6,489 bases of DNA from JBEKYD01 sp049509915 (GTDB taxonomy: Bacteria > Acidobacteriota > Terriglobia > Bryobacterales > Bryobacteraceae). Of the stretch, positions 1 through 6,066 are shown piece after piece (the stretch's first letter is position 1; every line of letters starts with the position of its first letter). Below the pieces are notes generated by a model. That model saw nothing but the letters and a program-made list of their open reading frames with translations. It was not told the origin of the DNA and did not search any database. The translations under genes and the position numbers were made by a program. The stretch is taken from positions 1 to 6,489 of the forward strand of contig JBEKZL010000350.1 of NCBI GenBank assembly GCA_049509915.1. Direction: 5' to 3'.

Positions 1-69
1 GTCAATATTTCCGAACCGAGCCTGGAAACCCTGTTCCTGCACCACACCGGAAGGAGCTTGCGCGATTGA
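1..69 (+). CDS. ABC transporter ATP-binding protein, C-terminal end (partial)
   Basis: Frame 1 is open from the window edge to TGA at 67-69 and gives 22 residues, including EPSLETLFLHHTGRSLRD. The pattern (E)P-S/T-L-E-x-x-F-L-x-x-T-G-R-x-L-R-D is the usual tail of ATPase subunits of ABC-2 type exporters (the DrrA/CcmA/NodI-like group). The catalytic part (Walker A, signature, Walker B) lies upstream, outside the window. The stop codon overlaps the TTG start of the permease gene at 66, so the two are translationally coupled and should form one exporter of unknown substrate. The identification rests on a short tail plus the partner gene; the tail alone would be weak. Confidence 0.82.
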   Translation, partial: VNISEPSLETLFLHHTGRSLRD

Positions 70-836
70 ACTGGAGAACCTTTTACGCCCTGCTGAGCCG
101 CGATGGGCACGTGGCCCGCAAGAACCTGCTGATGACCCTGGTGCAGAATCTTCTGCAACCGCTGCTGCTGACCTTCGTCTTCGGACGCGTGCTCACCTCC
201 AGCGGCATGATGAATGCCGGCTTTAAGGCCGTGCTGCTTCCCGGCGTCATGGCCATCAGCATGGTGATCTCCGGCATTCAGGCCGTGGCCATGCCGCTGA
301 TCACCGAATTTCAGTTTTCGCGCGAGATCGAAGACCGCCTGCTGGCGCCCATCGAGAATGTGTGGCTGGGGGTAGAGAAGATCGTGGCCGGCATGATCCA
401 GGGCGTGGTTGCGGGGCTGGTGGTGATTCCAGCGGCGTGGCTGACCATGGGCGCCGGCACCAACATCGATTTCGGCCGTCCGCTCCAGTTCGCCCTCATC
501 TGTCTGCTGGTGGCGCTGTTTTCGTCGGCCGGCGGCCTGGCTCTGGGTTGTTCGGTCGGGTCCACCCAAATCGGCCTCATGTTCAGCGTCATCGTTACCC
601 CCATGATGATGTTCGGCTGCGCCTACTATCCCTGGTCCTACCTCCACTTTCTCCCGCCTTTGCAATACGCCGTGCTGGTGAACCCGGTGGTCTATGCCAG
701 CGAAGGCCTGCGCGGAGCCCTGGCTCCGCAAGTGCCGCACATGCCCTTTCTGGTTGCCGCCGGCGCCCTGGCGCTGATCGACGGCGGCCTGCTTCTGCTC
801 GGTCTGAAAAAGTTCCTGCGTAAGGCTGTGAGCTAA
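66..836 (+). CDS. ABC-2 type transporter permease
   Basis: This is the 256-residue inner-membrane subunit of an ABC exporter, pairing with the ATPase whose tail precedes it. About six hydrophobic helices are visible, near residues 22-40, 55-75, 105-128, 141-163, 168-187 and 228-247, a normal length and topology for the ABC2_membrane (DrrB/NodJ-like) family. The cytoplasmic segment EFQFSREIEDRLLAP (81-95) and the late motif NPVVYASEGLRGAL (206-219) are characteristic of these permeases. The start is TTG at 66-68, overlapping the upstream TGA (67-69) as TTGA. This is the only start that keeps the complete N-terminus, and it implies coupling by termination-reinitiation. Substrate cannot be read from sequence; relatives move drugs, lipids or polysaccharides. 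Nothing looks truncated. Confidence 0.9.
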   Translation: MNWRTFYALLSRDGHVARKNLLMTLVQNLLQPLLLTFVFGRVLTSSGMMNAGFKAVLLPGVMAISMVISGIQAVAMPLITEFQFSREIEDRLLAPIENVWLGVEKIVAGMIQGVVAGLVVIPAAWLTMGAGTNIDFGRPLQFALICLLVALFSSAGGLALGCSVGSTQIGLMFSVIVTPMMMFGCAYYPWSYLHFLPPLQYAVLVNPVVYASEGLRGALAPQVPHMPFLVAAGALALIDGGLLLLGLKKFLRKAVS

Positions 837-878
837 GCACCCGGTTTCGCCATTGCGGTCGCGCATCCCGCCAACGCT

Positions 879-922
879 CCTTACGGTCGTGGCTTGGACC
901 GCGTAGTTCCGCGACCGTGAGG
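879..922. repeat. Imperfect intergenic hairpin downstream of the permease gene
   Basis: ACGGTCGTGG (883-892) pairs with CCGCGACCGT (909-918) with one G-T wobble. The stem continues outward through 879-882 and 919-922 with another wobble, giving about 14 pairs around a 16-base loop. There is no T-run after it, so it is not a standard intrinsic terminator. It could act as a 3' mRNA stabiliser or be one copy of a dispersed repeat. A second sequence, CGGTCGCG (856-863), could pair with the same right arm at 910-917, so two foldings compete. Confidence 0.5.
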
Positions 923-936
923 GAGTGAATTGCCCC

Positions 937-984
937 GGAATACGTTACCGAACTTCCACGGTGTACTGAAGTACATCGTATTCC
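937..984. repeat. Nested hairpin in the permease-hydrolase spacer
   Basis: GGAATACG (937-944) is the exact inverse of CGTATTCC (977-984). Inside the interval, CGGTGTAC (959-966) and GTACATCG (971-978) form an 8-bp stem with one wobble around a TGAA tetraloop. The two stems overlap at 977-978, so they compete for those bases. No open frame here looks protein-like. The function is unknown; it sits 4 bp before the inverted-pair repeat at 988-1072 and may belong to the same composite spacer element. Confidence 0.45.
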
Positions 985-987
985 TTC

Positions 988-1072
988 CCGGGTGGGACAG
1001 GCCTCCTGGCCTGTCGGCAACTGGAAAAGGCGCTTCGTGGCCACGACAGGCCGGGAGGCCTGTCCCACCCGG
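988..1072. repeat. REP-like inverted pair (BIME-type element)
   Basis: The arms at 988-1016 and 1044-1072 are 29 bp long and complementary with one T-G wobble (1007/1053), around a 27-base centre. Each arm is itself a palindrome. The left has GACAGGCC (996-1003) and GGCCTGTC (1008-1015) around TCCT; the right has GACAGGCC (1045-1052) and GGCCTGTC (1057-1064) around GGGA. Each hairpin is flanked on its outer side by GTGG (992-995) or its complement CCAC (1065-1068). Two hairpins in opposite orientation, each marked by a GTRG tetranucleotide, is the layout of bacterial interspersed mosaic elements built from REP sequences. It lies upstream of the preferred hydrolase start. Confidence 0.7.
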
Positions 1073-1125
1073 CTTCGCCGCCGCTCGCGACAATTTCGAC
1101 GCCGGGGCCTCCCGTGGCGCATCCT

Positions 1126-1131
1126 TATTAT
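1126..1131 (+). promoter_or_regulatory. Possible -10 box for a leaderless hydrolase transcript
   Basis: TATTAT differs from the consensus TATAAT at one base and ends 7 bases before the A of the ATG at 1139. That is the spacing expected if transcription starts on the start codon itself. It stands out as an A/T-rich patch in GC-rich DNA. There is no recognisable -35 box at the normal distance and no good Shine-Dalgarno before 1139, which fits a leaderless message but does not prove it. Confidence 0.35.
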
Positions 1132-1138
1132 TAGAGCG

Positions 1139-2053
1139 ATGCTTGTGGAGAGCCGAACGCTTTCAGGGGTAGCTGGTGCGGGTGCGTGGGCCATCCGCAT
1201 GGCGCCGCGGTTTTTCGAACGCTACCGCGAGGAATCGCGGCGGGCGGTAGCGCCGGCGCCGGCACGGCCGAATCCGGCGGCGTGGCCGGATTCGGGCGTC
1301 CATGCCGCCTGGTTGGGCCACGCCACCGTGCTTCTCCAGATCGACGGATTCACGATTCTGACCGACCCGGTCTTCAGCCTGCGGGCGGGGCTTCGCGTGG
1401 GTCCGCTCACCCTGGGCGTGAAGCGGCTGGTGGCGCCGGCGCTGGAAATTCCGGCTCTGCCGAAGCTCGATATGGTGCTGCTCTCGCATTGCCATTTTGA
1501 TCACTTCGACATTCCCAGCCTGCGCCATCTGGAGAGCCGCGGCACCACCGTCGTCGCGCCCGCTCGCACCAGCGATCTGCTGCGCGTTCGCCGCTGGGGG
1601 AATGTGAAAGAAGTGGGATGGGGCGAACTGACCCGCGTCGGACCGGTGGAAATCGGCGCGTTTCGGGTGAATCACTGGGGCGCAAGGATGCGTTCCGATA
1701 CCTACCGCGGCTACAATGGCTACACCATCGAGGCGGGACGGTATCGCGTCCTGTTCGGCGGCGACACGGCATATACACCGGCGTTTGCCTTACTGAAAAC
1801 CCCGCGGCCGTTCGACCTGGCCCTCATGCCGATCGGCGCCTACGATCCCTGGATTCACTACCACTGCACCCCTGAGCAAGCCTTGTCCATGGCCAACGAC
1901 GCCGGTGCCGGCCGCATCCTGCCCATCCATCACCAGACCTTTGCCCTAAGCCGCGAGCCGTACCTGGAGCCCATCGAACGCATGCTGGAAGCCGCCGGTT
2001 CGGACCCCGGGCGCGTGGTAATGGACCGGATCGGACAGGAATGGCACTTGTGA
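1139..2053 (+). CDS. MBL-fold metal-dependent hydrolase (UlaG/NAPE-PLD-like, Lactamase_B_2 type)
   Basis: This is a 304-residue metallo-beta-lactamase-fold protein, probably a phosphodiesterase or other hydrolase using two metal ions. Visible motifs in order are WLGHATVLLQIDG (58-70), TDPVFS (75-80) and the metal-binding HxHxDH as SHCHFDHFD (116-124; H117, H119, D121, H122). Then come NHWG (178-181) with a possible metal-binding H179, GGDTAY (207-212) with bridging D209, and PIHHQTF (262-268) with H264/H265. This order matches NAPE-PLD-like and UlaG-like enzymes rather than true beta-lactamases. All core ligands are present. The frame is open back to 992, but that extension reads through the right arm of an intergenic repeat, so ATG 1139 is preferred; ATG 1199 (284 residues) is an alternative. 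The substrate is unknown. It appears to be a single-gene unit. Confidence 0.85.
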   Translation: MLVESRTLSGVAGAGAWAIRMAPRFFERYREESRRAVAPAPARPNPAAWPDSGVHAAWLGHATVLLQIDGFTILTDPVFSLRAGLRVGPLTLGVKRLVAPALEIPALPKLDMVLLSHCHFDHFDIPSLRHLESRGTTVVAPARTSDLLRVRRWGNVKEVGWGELTRVGPVEIGAFRVNHWGARMRSDTYRGYNGYTIEAGRYRVLFGGDTAYTPAFALLKTPRPFDLALMPIGAYDPWIHYHCTPEQALSMANDAGAGRILPIHHQTFALSREPYLEPIERMLEAAGSDPGRVVMDRIGQEWHL

Positions 2054-2061
2054 GGATGACC

Positions 2062-2094
2062 GTGGGGCGGACCATCGTTCTTTGTGGTCTGCCC
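2062..2094 (+). repeat. REP-like hairpin, GTGG plus GGCGGACCA stem (copy 1)
   Basis: GTGG (2062-2065) is followed by GGCGGACCA (2066-2074), a 10-base loop and TGGTCTGCC (2085-2093), pairing with one G-T wobble. The stem extends one pair outward (2065/2094). It begins 9 bases after the hydrolase stop codon, so it would be the 3' end structure of that mRNA. The loop contains only TTCTTT and no T-run follows, so it is a poor terminator. A near-identical copy lies at 6115-6148: the shared 36-base block differs at only two positions. Confidence 0.7.
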
Positions 2095-2234
2095 TACACA
2101 TGGCACTCGACCATGCTCACTCGCCCTCGTCTTTGAGGTGCCACTTGCAAGGGGCCACCCTGGATCCGGCTGTCCCCCGGCGGTGTCGGCGCAGTAGTTT
2201 CGGGCGATCGAGGAAAATGAGATGAGCCATTCCT

Positions 2235-2298
2235 GTGGGGCAGGTTGGCAACCTGCCGACCGATTGTCAATCGGTCCAGCCGGGCGCCAGCCCGGCTG
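2235..2298 (+). repeat. GTGG plus three abutting perfect hairpins
   Basis: GTGG at 2235-2238 is followed without a gap by three perfect palindromes. They are GGCAGGTTG/CAACCTGCC around one base (2239-2257), GACCGATTG/CAATCGGTC around one base (2258-2276), and CAGCCGGGC/GCCCGGCTG around four bases (2277-2298). Every stem is 9 bp with no mismatch. Short frames that translate this block are repeat artefacts. A two-hairpin version occurs at 5217-5259. No array of spaced repeats is present, so this is not CRISPR. The role is unknown; it resembles composite REP-family elements. Confidence 0.72.
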
Positions 2299-2687
2299 TA
2301 GGCCGGCAAACTCGAAACCCGGCTCAACCCAAATACCACGACCGCGGGCGTTCCGAGTCCCGACACGGCACCAACGAACGCGTGCTCCACGTCAAGCTCC
2401 AGAACCTGGCGCGGTGATTTCCTGACGAGTCCTGAAGCTAAATCCGCAAGAATTTCCGAAAACTCCCTAAAAGATTATTTTGCCCCGTCGATATGGTGTC
2501 TGGAGGACCTGTTAGATCGGTCGCCTCCTCCACGAAATCGTGAAGAAAATGCTCCTCATACGAAAAGGATGGTTTCCCCTGAACGTACCACGATGATTAA
2601 CCGTTGGGGGCTTGACCGTCTAGCGGCGATCTTGTCGCGAATCTGCCCCATCACCGTAACTCTGGGAACCGAAAGGATTTCGCTCTG
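2299..2687. other. Non-coding leader region before the secreted protein gene
   Basis: No convincing gene was found here. At 2370-2417 a short frame ends in ERVLHVKLQNLAR and a TGA; it could be the worn end of a former gene, but too little remains to identify. From about 2420 the DNA becomes clearly richer in A/T. It contains AAGATTATTTTG around 2471-2482, which could hold a -10 element, and a small hairpin (2502-2509 with 2519-2522 and 2525-2528, 2-base bulge). No known riboswitch was recognised. The ribosome binding site of the next gene is AAGGA at 2673-2677, 10 bases before ATG 2688. Confidence 0.4.
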
Positions 2688-5084
2688 ATGTCAAAACGTC
2701 GATATTCTCTACTGCTGGCGGTACCCATGCTACTGGGCACCGGCACAGCTTACGCCACCACAACCACCTTAGCGCTGTCTAGTGTGACAGTCACATACCA
2801 GTTGGGCAGCGGCAGCAGCTACACCCCCCCAACAGCGTCCGGCACCCTGACGGGCACCACGACAGCGTCCGGCGTAACGACGGCGGCGTTTAACTTCGTG
2901 TCCGCCCCTATATGGCTTAACGTCGCGACGGCGTCGCAGATCGGGAACCTTACGGGCACCGGCGTGGTCGCGGCCGGCGCCGGCGGCGTCGCCACCCTGA
3001 CCTCCTCTTCACTTACGTTCTCGGCAAATGCCGTTGCCGGCACCATGGCGCCGGGAACGTATACCGGTATTGTCTACTTCAACTCCACAACGTTGGGTGC
3101 CAACACCTCGACGACTCAGAATGTCACGCTGCACGTCATCGCCACAGCCACCACCGATAAATTCAGTTGCGCCAGCCCCAACGCAACTGTGCCCTGGAGC
3201 AATGCTACTGGCAACATCGTCGTGAACATCACTTGCACTACCGGCGGTCAAAGTGTTTCCTTCTCTACATTACTTTCTGCACTGTCGGTCAACGGTGGGG
3301 CCCAAACTCTCACCAACTCGGCCTCTAACACCTTTTGGTCGATAAGCCCTGCGAACGGCATCGCATATTCGTGGGGCACCCCGGTCGCCGTCACCGTTCC
3401 AGCCACGACCTTACAGAACCTCGCCTATGGCTCTTCCGTCACCGGTCAAGTAACCTTCACTCCAATCAATGGCGACCCCGCGGTTTCTATTCCCGTCAAT
3501 ATCAACATCACCCCGGGCACGCCAACCGTTACTAGCTATGCTCCCTCTGAGCTGCCGAAGGATACTGCCACAGACCACACCGTAGTGATAACTGGAACAA
3601 ACTTTGTGTCGGGCACCACCATAGCCCGTGCTTACGCCGCCGGTGCCACCGCTTGCAGTGCCGTCAGTGGCAGCACGCTTAACACCGATTCCACTCTAAT
3701 CGATCCAGGCCACATCAACGTAGTGAATTCGGGAACCATGATACTGACGCTCGATCACAGCGCCTTCCTGAGTGCCACGACCGCAAATCTGTGTATCCAG
3801 GTCGAGAACCCCCCGGCGAGCCCCTGGGCGCCCGCGGCCTCGGGCAGCTTCCCGGCGCTGGAAGTGACCACTAACCCCATCATTTACTCCATCACCGACG
3901 CCGGCTCCTTCACCGAGCCCCCCGCCGGGACGAATCAAGCCGTATCCCCGTACGAAATTATAAGCATTTTCGGTGCGAACTTCGATCCGGCTAACGGAGT
4001 CGCGGTGCAGCCATCGACGAGCTTAGCCACTGCCCCGTTTGAATTTGTGAACTCAATGCAGAATAGCAACAACCAAACGGTGCATGTCACGTTCTGCAAG
4101 GGTAACACCACTACCTCTTGCACCCCTACGGGAACCTTCGGGACCGGCACCTTCCTCGCAAACGCACCGCTGATCTTTGTGTCGAACACCCAGATCAACG
4201 CTATCGTTCCCGACGCAGTATCCACGGCACTCGGAACCAACGCCGCAAACTACGGGGCCAACGTCCTGGTCACCGTCGCGACCAACTCCAATGACTCTGG
4301 CAATCTGTTCCTCCTGAATACACAGCCGGCGCATCCGGGGCTCTTTACCCCAGGCGGTTCTGGTCAGGGGCAGGCAGCCGTTCTGGTCGGTGCCAACGCT
4401 ACCCTCAATAGTGCGAGCAATCCCGTTACCAAGAGTGGAACTGTTGCCGCGCCCGGCACCAGCGCCTATTTTTCTATTTGGCTAACAGGCATGGGCGAAG
4501 CACTCGCCGGCAGCAACCAAAACACGTCAGTCGTTAGCGCATCGACAGCGTATCCTGGCCTCTGTGTCACTCCAGCGGCTTGGGAGAACACGATAAGCGG
4601 TGTTAGCGGGAACCAGCCTAGCTCGGCGAATGATGCACTGGGGATAGCTGCCCCAGGGTATGTTACTGGGACAACCTACACCAGCTTCGATGGCACCATC
4701 TTCTTAAGCAACGCCTTCTACACAAATGCCCTGCCGCCCTGCCTCGCAATCAGTGCCGCGACCACGACAGGCAGCACAGCTGCAACCGGTATCGGATACG
4801 TCGCCTCGAGCGCCCTCGTGAACACTGGCGTTGCCGTGACCATCGGCGGCCTCGTTGTTCCTCCTGCTGATATTACCTACGCCGGATTCGCGGGGGGTAG
4901 CGTTGCTGGTCTCTACCAGATCGACGTGACGCTACCTACCGCCTTTAGTTACACGGGCGCCACGAACTCGGTAACGGTCGGCGGCTCCACCGGCACTCAG
5001 GAGCCTCTCGTTGTTTACCTGGTCCCCAGCACCGGTACGACCGTCTTCCAAAGCCAGCCCGGCGCGTACATTTACGTGAACTAG
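2688..5084 (+). CDS. Secreted beta-sandwich protein with TIGR03437-like (Solibacter) C-terminal domain
   Basis: This is a 798-residue exported protein of unknown function. Residues 1-23 form a signal peptide: basic SKRR, a hydrophobic core LLLAVPMLL, and an AYA cleavage site before T24. The mature chain is rich in Thr, Ser, Ala and Gly. Residues about 28-152 resemble a BACON/Ig-like strand domain, including WLNV and APGTYTGIVYF (121-131). Residues 155-276 look like a second such domain, and 278-395 an IPT/TIG-like domain (VVITGTNFVSG, 299-309). From about 398 the TIGR03437 landmarks appear: IISIFGANF (424-432), TQINAIVP (501-508), HPGLFTP (549-555), GQAAVLV (561-567), LTGMGEA (599-605), VTIGG (717-721) and AGLYQIDVTLP (740-750). 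About 110 residues (606-716) are inserted between the last blocks. Eight cysteines fall in four close pairs. No LPXTG, PEP-CTERM or C-terminal membrane helix is seen. Such proteins are usually taken as surface or extracellular; the ligand is unknown. Confidence 0.85.
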   Translation: MSKRRYSLLLAVPMLLGTGTAYATTTTLALSSVTVTYQLGSGSSYTPPTASGTLTGTTTASGVTTAAFNFVSAPIWLNVATASQIGNLTGTGVVAAGAGGVATLTSSSLTFSANAVAGTMAPGTYTGIVYFNSTTLGANTSTTQNVTLHVIATATTDKFSCASPNATVPWSNATGNIVVNITCTTGGQSVSFSTLLSALSVNGGAQTLTNSASNTFWSISPANGIAYSWGTPVAVTVPATTLQNLAYGSSVTGQVTFTPINGDPAVSIPVNINITPGTPTVTSYAPSELPKDTATDHTVVITGTNFVSGTTIARAYAAGATACSAVSGSTLNTDSTLIDPGHINVVNSGTMILTLDHSAFLSATTANLCIQVENPPASPWAPAASGSFPALEVTTNPIIYSITDAGSFTEPPAGTNQAVSPYEIISIFGANFDPANGVAVQPSTSLATAPFEFVNSMQNSNNQTVHVTFCKGNTTTSCTPTGTFGTGTFLANAPLIFVSNTQINAIVPDAVSTALGTNAANYGANVLVTVATNSNDSGNLFLLNTQPAHPGLFTPGGSGQGQAAVLVGANATLNSASNPVTKSGTVAAPGTSAYFSIWLTGMGEALAGSNQNTSVVSASTAYPGLCVTPAAWENTISGVSGNQPSSANDALGIAAPGYVTGTTYTSFDGTIFLSNAFYTNALPPCLAISAATTTGSTAATGIGYVASSALVNTGVAVTIGGLVVPPADITYAGFAGGSVAGLYQIDVTLPTAFSYTGATNSVTVGGSTGTQEPLVVYLVPSTGTTVFQSQPGAYIYVN

Positions 5085-5113
5085 GGTCGAACAACTCACT
5101 TTCCTTCTTACTC

Positions 5114-5147
5114 GCGGCGGGGGAATGTTTCCCCCCGCCGCTTTTTT
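5114..5147 (+). terminator. Strong intrinsic terminator
   Basis: GCGGCGGGGG (5114-5123) pairs with CCCCCGCCGC (5132-5141), and AA (5124-5125) can add to TT (5129-5130) past one bulged C. The stem is followed directly by six T (5142-5147). It begins 30 bases after the stop codon of the secreted protein gene and should end its transcript. It is the clearest rho-independent terminator in the window. Confidence 0.92.
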
Positions 5148-5216
5148 GCGTTCCAGCCATATTCGACCACATGGGAGACGACCAAAAGGGATCAAGACGC
5201 GCGCGGCTTCACCTTG

Positions 5217-5259
5217 GTGGGGCAGGCGGTTCCGCCTGCCCGCCGGTTGTCAATCGGCG
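5217..5259 (+). repeat. GTGG plus two abutting hairpins (related to 2235-2298)
   Basis: GTGG (5217-5220) is followed by GGCAGGCGG/CCGCCTGCC around TT (5221-5240). This abuts CGCCGGTTG/CAATCGGCG around one T (5241-5259), with one G-T pair. The first two hairpins of the element at 2235-2298 have the same order, stem length and adjacency. Base differences between the copies are mostly compensated on the opposite arm. The third hairpin is absent; a run of C follows. It sits between the terminator and the next gene, probably outside any coding frame. Confidence 0.7.
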
Positions 5260-5371
5260 CCCCCCGATTTCCCCAGTTACACACCCGGCAAAAAAACCTC
5301 CGCCCATCCCTTCAACCACTTACAGCCCTCGCCCTCTCCTTCATCCCCCACCCGCATCGTACAGTAGGATC

Positions 5372-5376
5372 GGGAG
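5372..5376 (+). promoter_or_regulatory. Ribosome binding site fixing the start at 5384
   Basis: GGGAG lies 7 bases before ATG 5384. The frame is open back to an ATG at 5171, but that longer version would translate the hairpin repeat at 5217-5259 and a proline-rich pyrimidine tract. This site therefore decides for 5384. Confidence 0.75.
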
Positions 5377-5383
5377 ATTACTA

Positions 5384-6046
5384 ATGTCAGACCAACCCAA
5401 CGTACCCGCCTCGAAACCCCGCGACCCCCGCGCCCTCAACGCCTACCGCCACGGCCTCACCGGCCAGGTCCACATCCTCACCCCCGACGACGAAGTCGCC
5501 TACCAGAAACACTGCGCCGGCATCCACGAGTCTTTCGCCCCCGTCGGCGGCATGGAAACCGAACTCGTCCAGGCCATCGCCGACGACCGCTGGAGCCTCG
5601 GCCGCGCCGTCGGCATCGAAGGCTCCATCTTCGCCATCGGTGTCGGCCAGCCCACTCACGGCACCTCTGGCAATCCCCAAGTCGACGTCGCCCTCGCCCA
5701 GGCCCGCGTCTGGCTCTCCGAGGGCAAGAACCTCCAACTCCTCAGCCTCTACCAGCACCGCATCCAGCGCCGCGTCGAGAAGAATAAGAAGATGCTCGAC
5801 GACCTCCAGCAGCAGCGCCATTCCGCCCTTGAGCGCGTCGCCGAAGAGGTCGCCCTCCTCACCCAACTCGCTGCCAGCAAAGGAGAAACCTACGATATCG
5901 AGCGCGACTACCCGCGCCAGACCTTCCCTCCGCAATTTGATTTTTCAATCCCGGAAATCGCCCGCCTCGCCACCCACCTGACCCGCCTCGCCGAAGCTAA
6001 AAAGCTCCTCCAATCGGCCCCAAGGCCCCTCCGTAAGGCCGCCTAA
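5384..6046 (+). CDS. Conserved hypothetical protein with NAxRHGLTG motif
   Basis: This is a 220-residue soluble protein with no signal peptide or membrane helix. The N-terminus has ALNAYRHGLTGQ (17-28). It resembles the 'NAxxHGLTx' segment of a group of hypothetical proteins common in Acidobacteria and Planctomycetes, where it usually follows a GPxTPEGK-type stretch; that stretch is missing here. Next comes METELVQAIADDRWSLGRAV (57-76), which in that group follows a P-x-G-x-x-E pattern. Residues about 125-165 are strongly charged and helical (RIQRRVEKNKKMLDDLQQQR), likely a coiled coil. The end is basic (PRPLRKAA). The biochemical role is unknown; DNA or protein binding is only a guess. Codons end overwhelmingly in C, unlike the secreted protein gene before it, which also opens a long but false antisense frame. 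Its stop codon lies inside a tandem 10-bp duplication (6034-6053). Confidence 0.75.
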   Translation: MSDQPNVPASKPRDPRALNAYRHGLTGQVHILTPDDEVAYQKHCAGIHESFAPVGGMETELVQAIADDRWSLGRAVGIEGSIFAIGVGQPTHGTSGNPQVDVALAQARVWLSEGKNLQLLSLYQHRIQRRVEKNKKMLDDLQQQRHSALERVAEEVALLTQLAASKGETYDIERDYPRQTFPPQFDFSIPEIARLATHLTRLAEAKKLLQSAPRPLRKAA

Positions 6047-6066
6047 GGCCGCCCGACCGCGAAAAA

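Noticed and set aside
992..1138. Longer N-terminus for the MBL-fold hydrolase starting at 992
   Set aside because: The extension would translate the repeat arms at 988-1072 and is Arg-rich and unlike the family. Homologous sequence begins near the ATG at 1139.
595..1200. Minus-strand open frame of 201 codons
   Set aside because: It runs antisense across the permease end, several hairpins and the inverted repeat. Its composition is Arg/Pro/Ser-rich, typical of a GC-rich shadow frame.
2235..2298. CRISPR array or tRNA-like structure
   Set aside because: The three palindromes have different sequences and no spacers between them, and they do not form a cloverleaf with conserved tRNA bases.
2222..2425. 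Small open frames over the triple hairpin (67 and 60 codons)
   Set aside because: Most of their sequence is the translation of the palindromes. No ribosome binding site or protein-like conservation can be seen.
2612..2640. Sigma-70 promoter using TTGACC at 2612-2617
   Set aside because: At 17 bases downstream the sequence is TCGCGA, which does not resemble a -10 box.
3371..3385. GTGGGGCAC inside the secreted protein gene as another GTGG-hairpin element
   Set aside because: Only a few bases of possible stem follow and the stretch lies in a well-supported coding frame, so it is a chance match.
5171..5383. Longer N-terminus for the NAxRHGLTG protein starting at 5171
   Set aside because: It translates the hairpin repeat at 5217-5259 and a proline-rich tract. 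GGGAG sits at correct spacing before ATG 5384.
5387..5935. Long minus-strand open frame of 182 codons antisense to the NAxRHGLTG gene
   Set aside because: It is rich in Gly, Ala, Val, Asp and Glu because codons ending in C on the plus strand become GNN codons on the other strand. It has no recognisable domain, and the plus-strand gene has a good ribosome binding site and family-like motifs.
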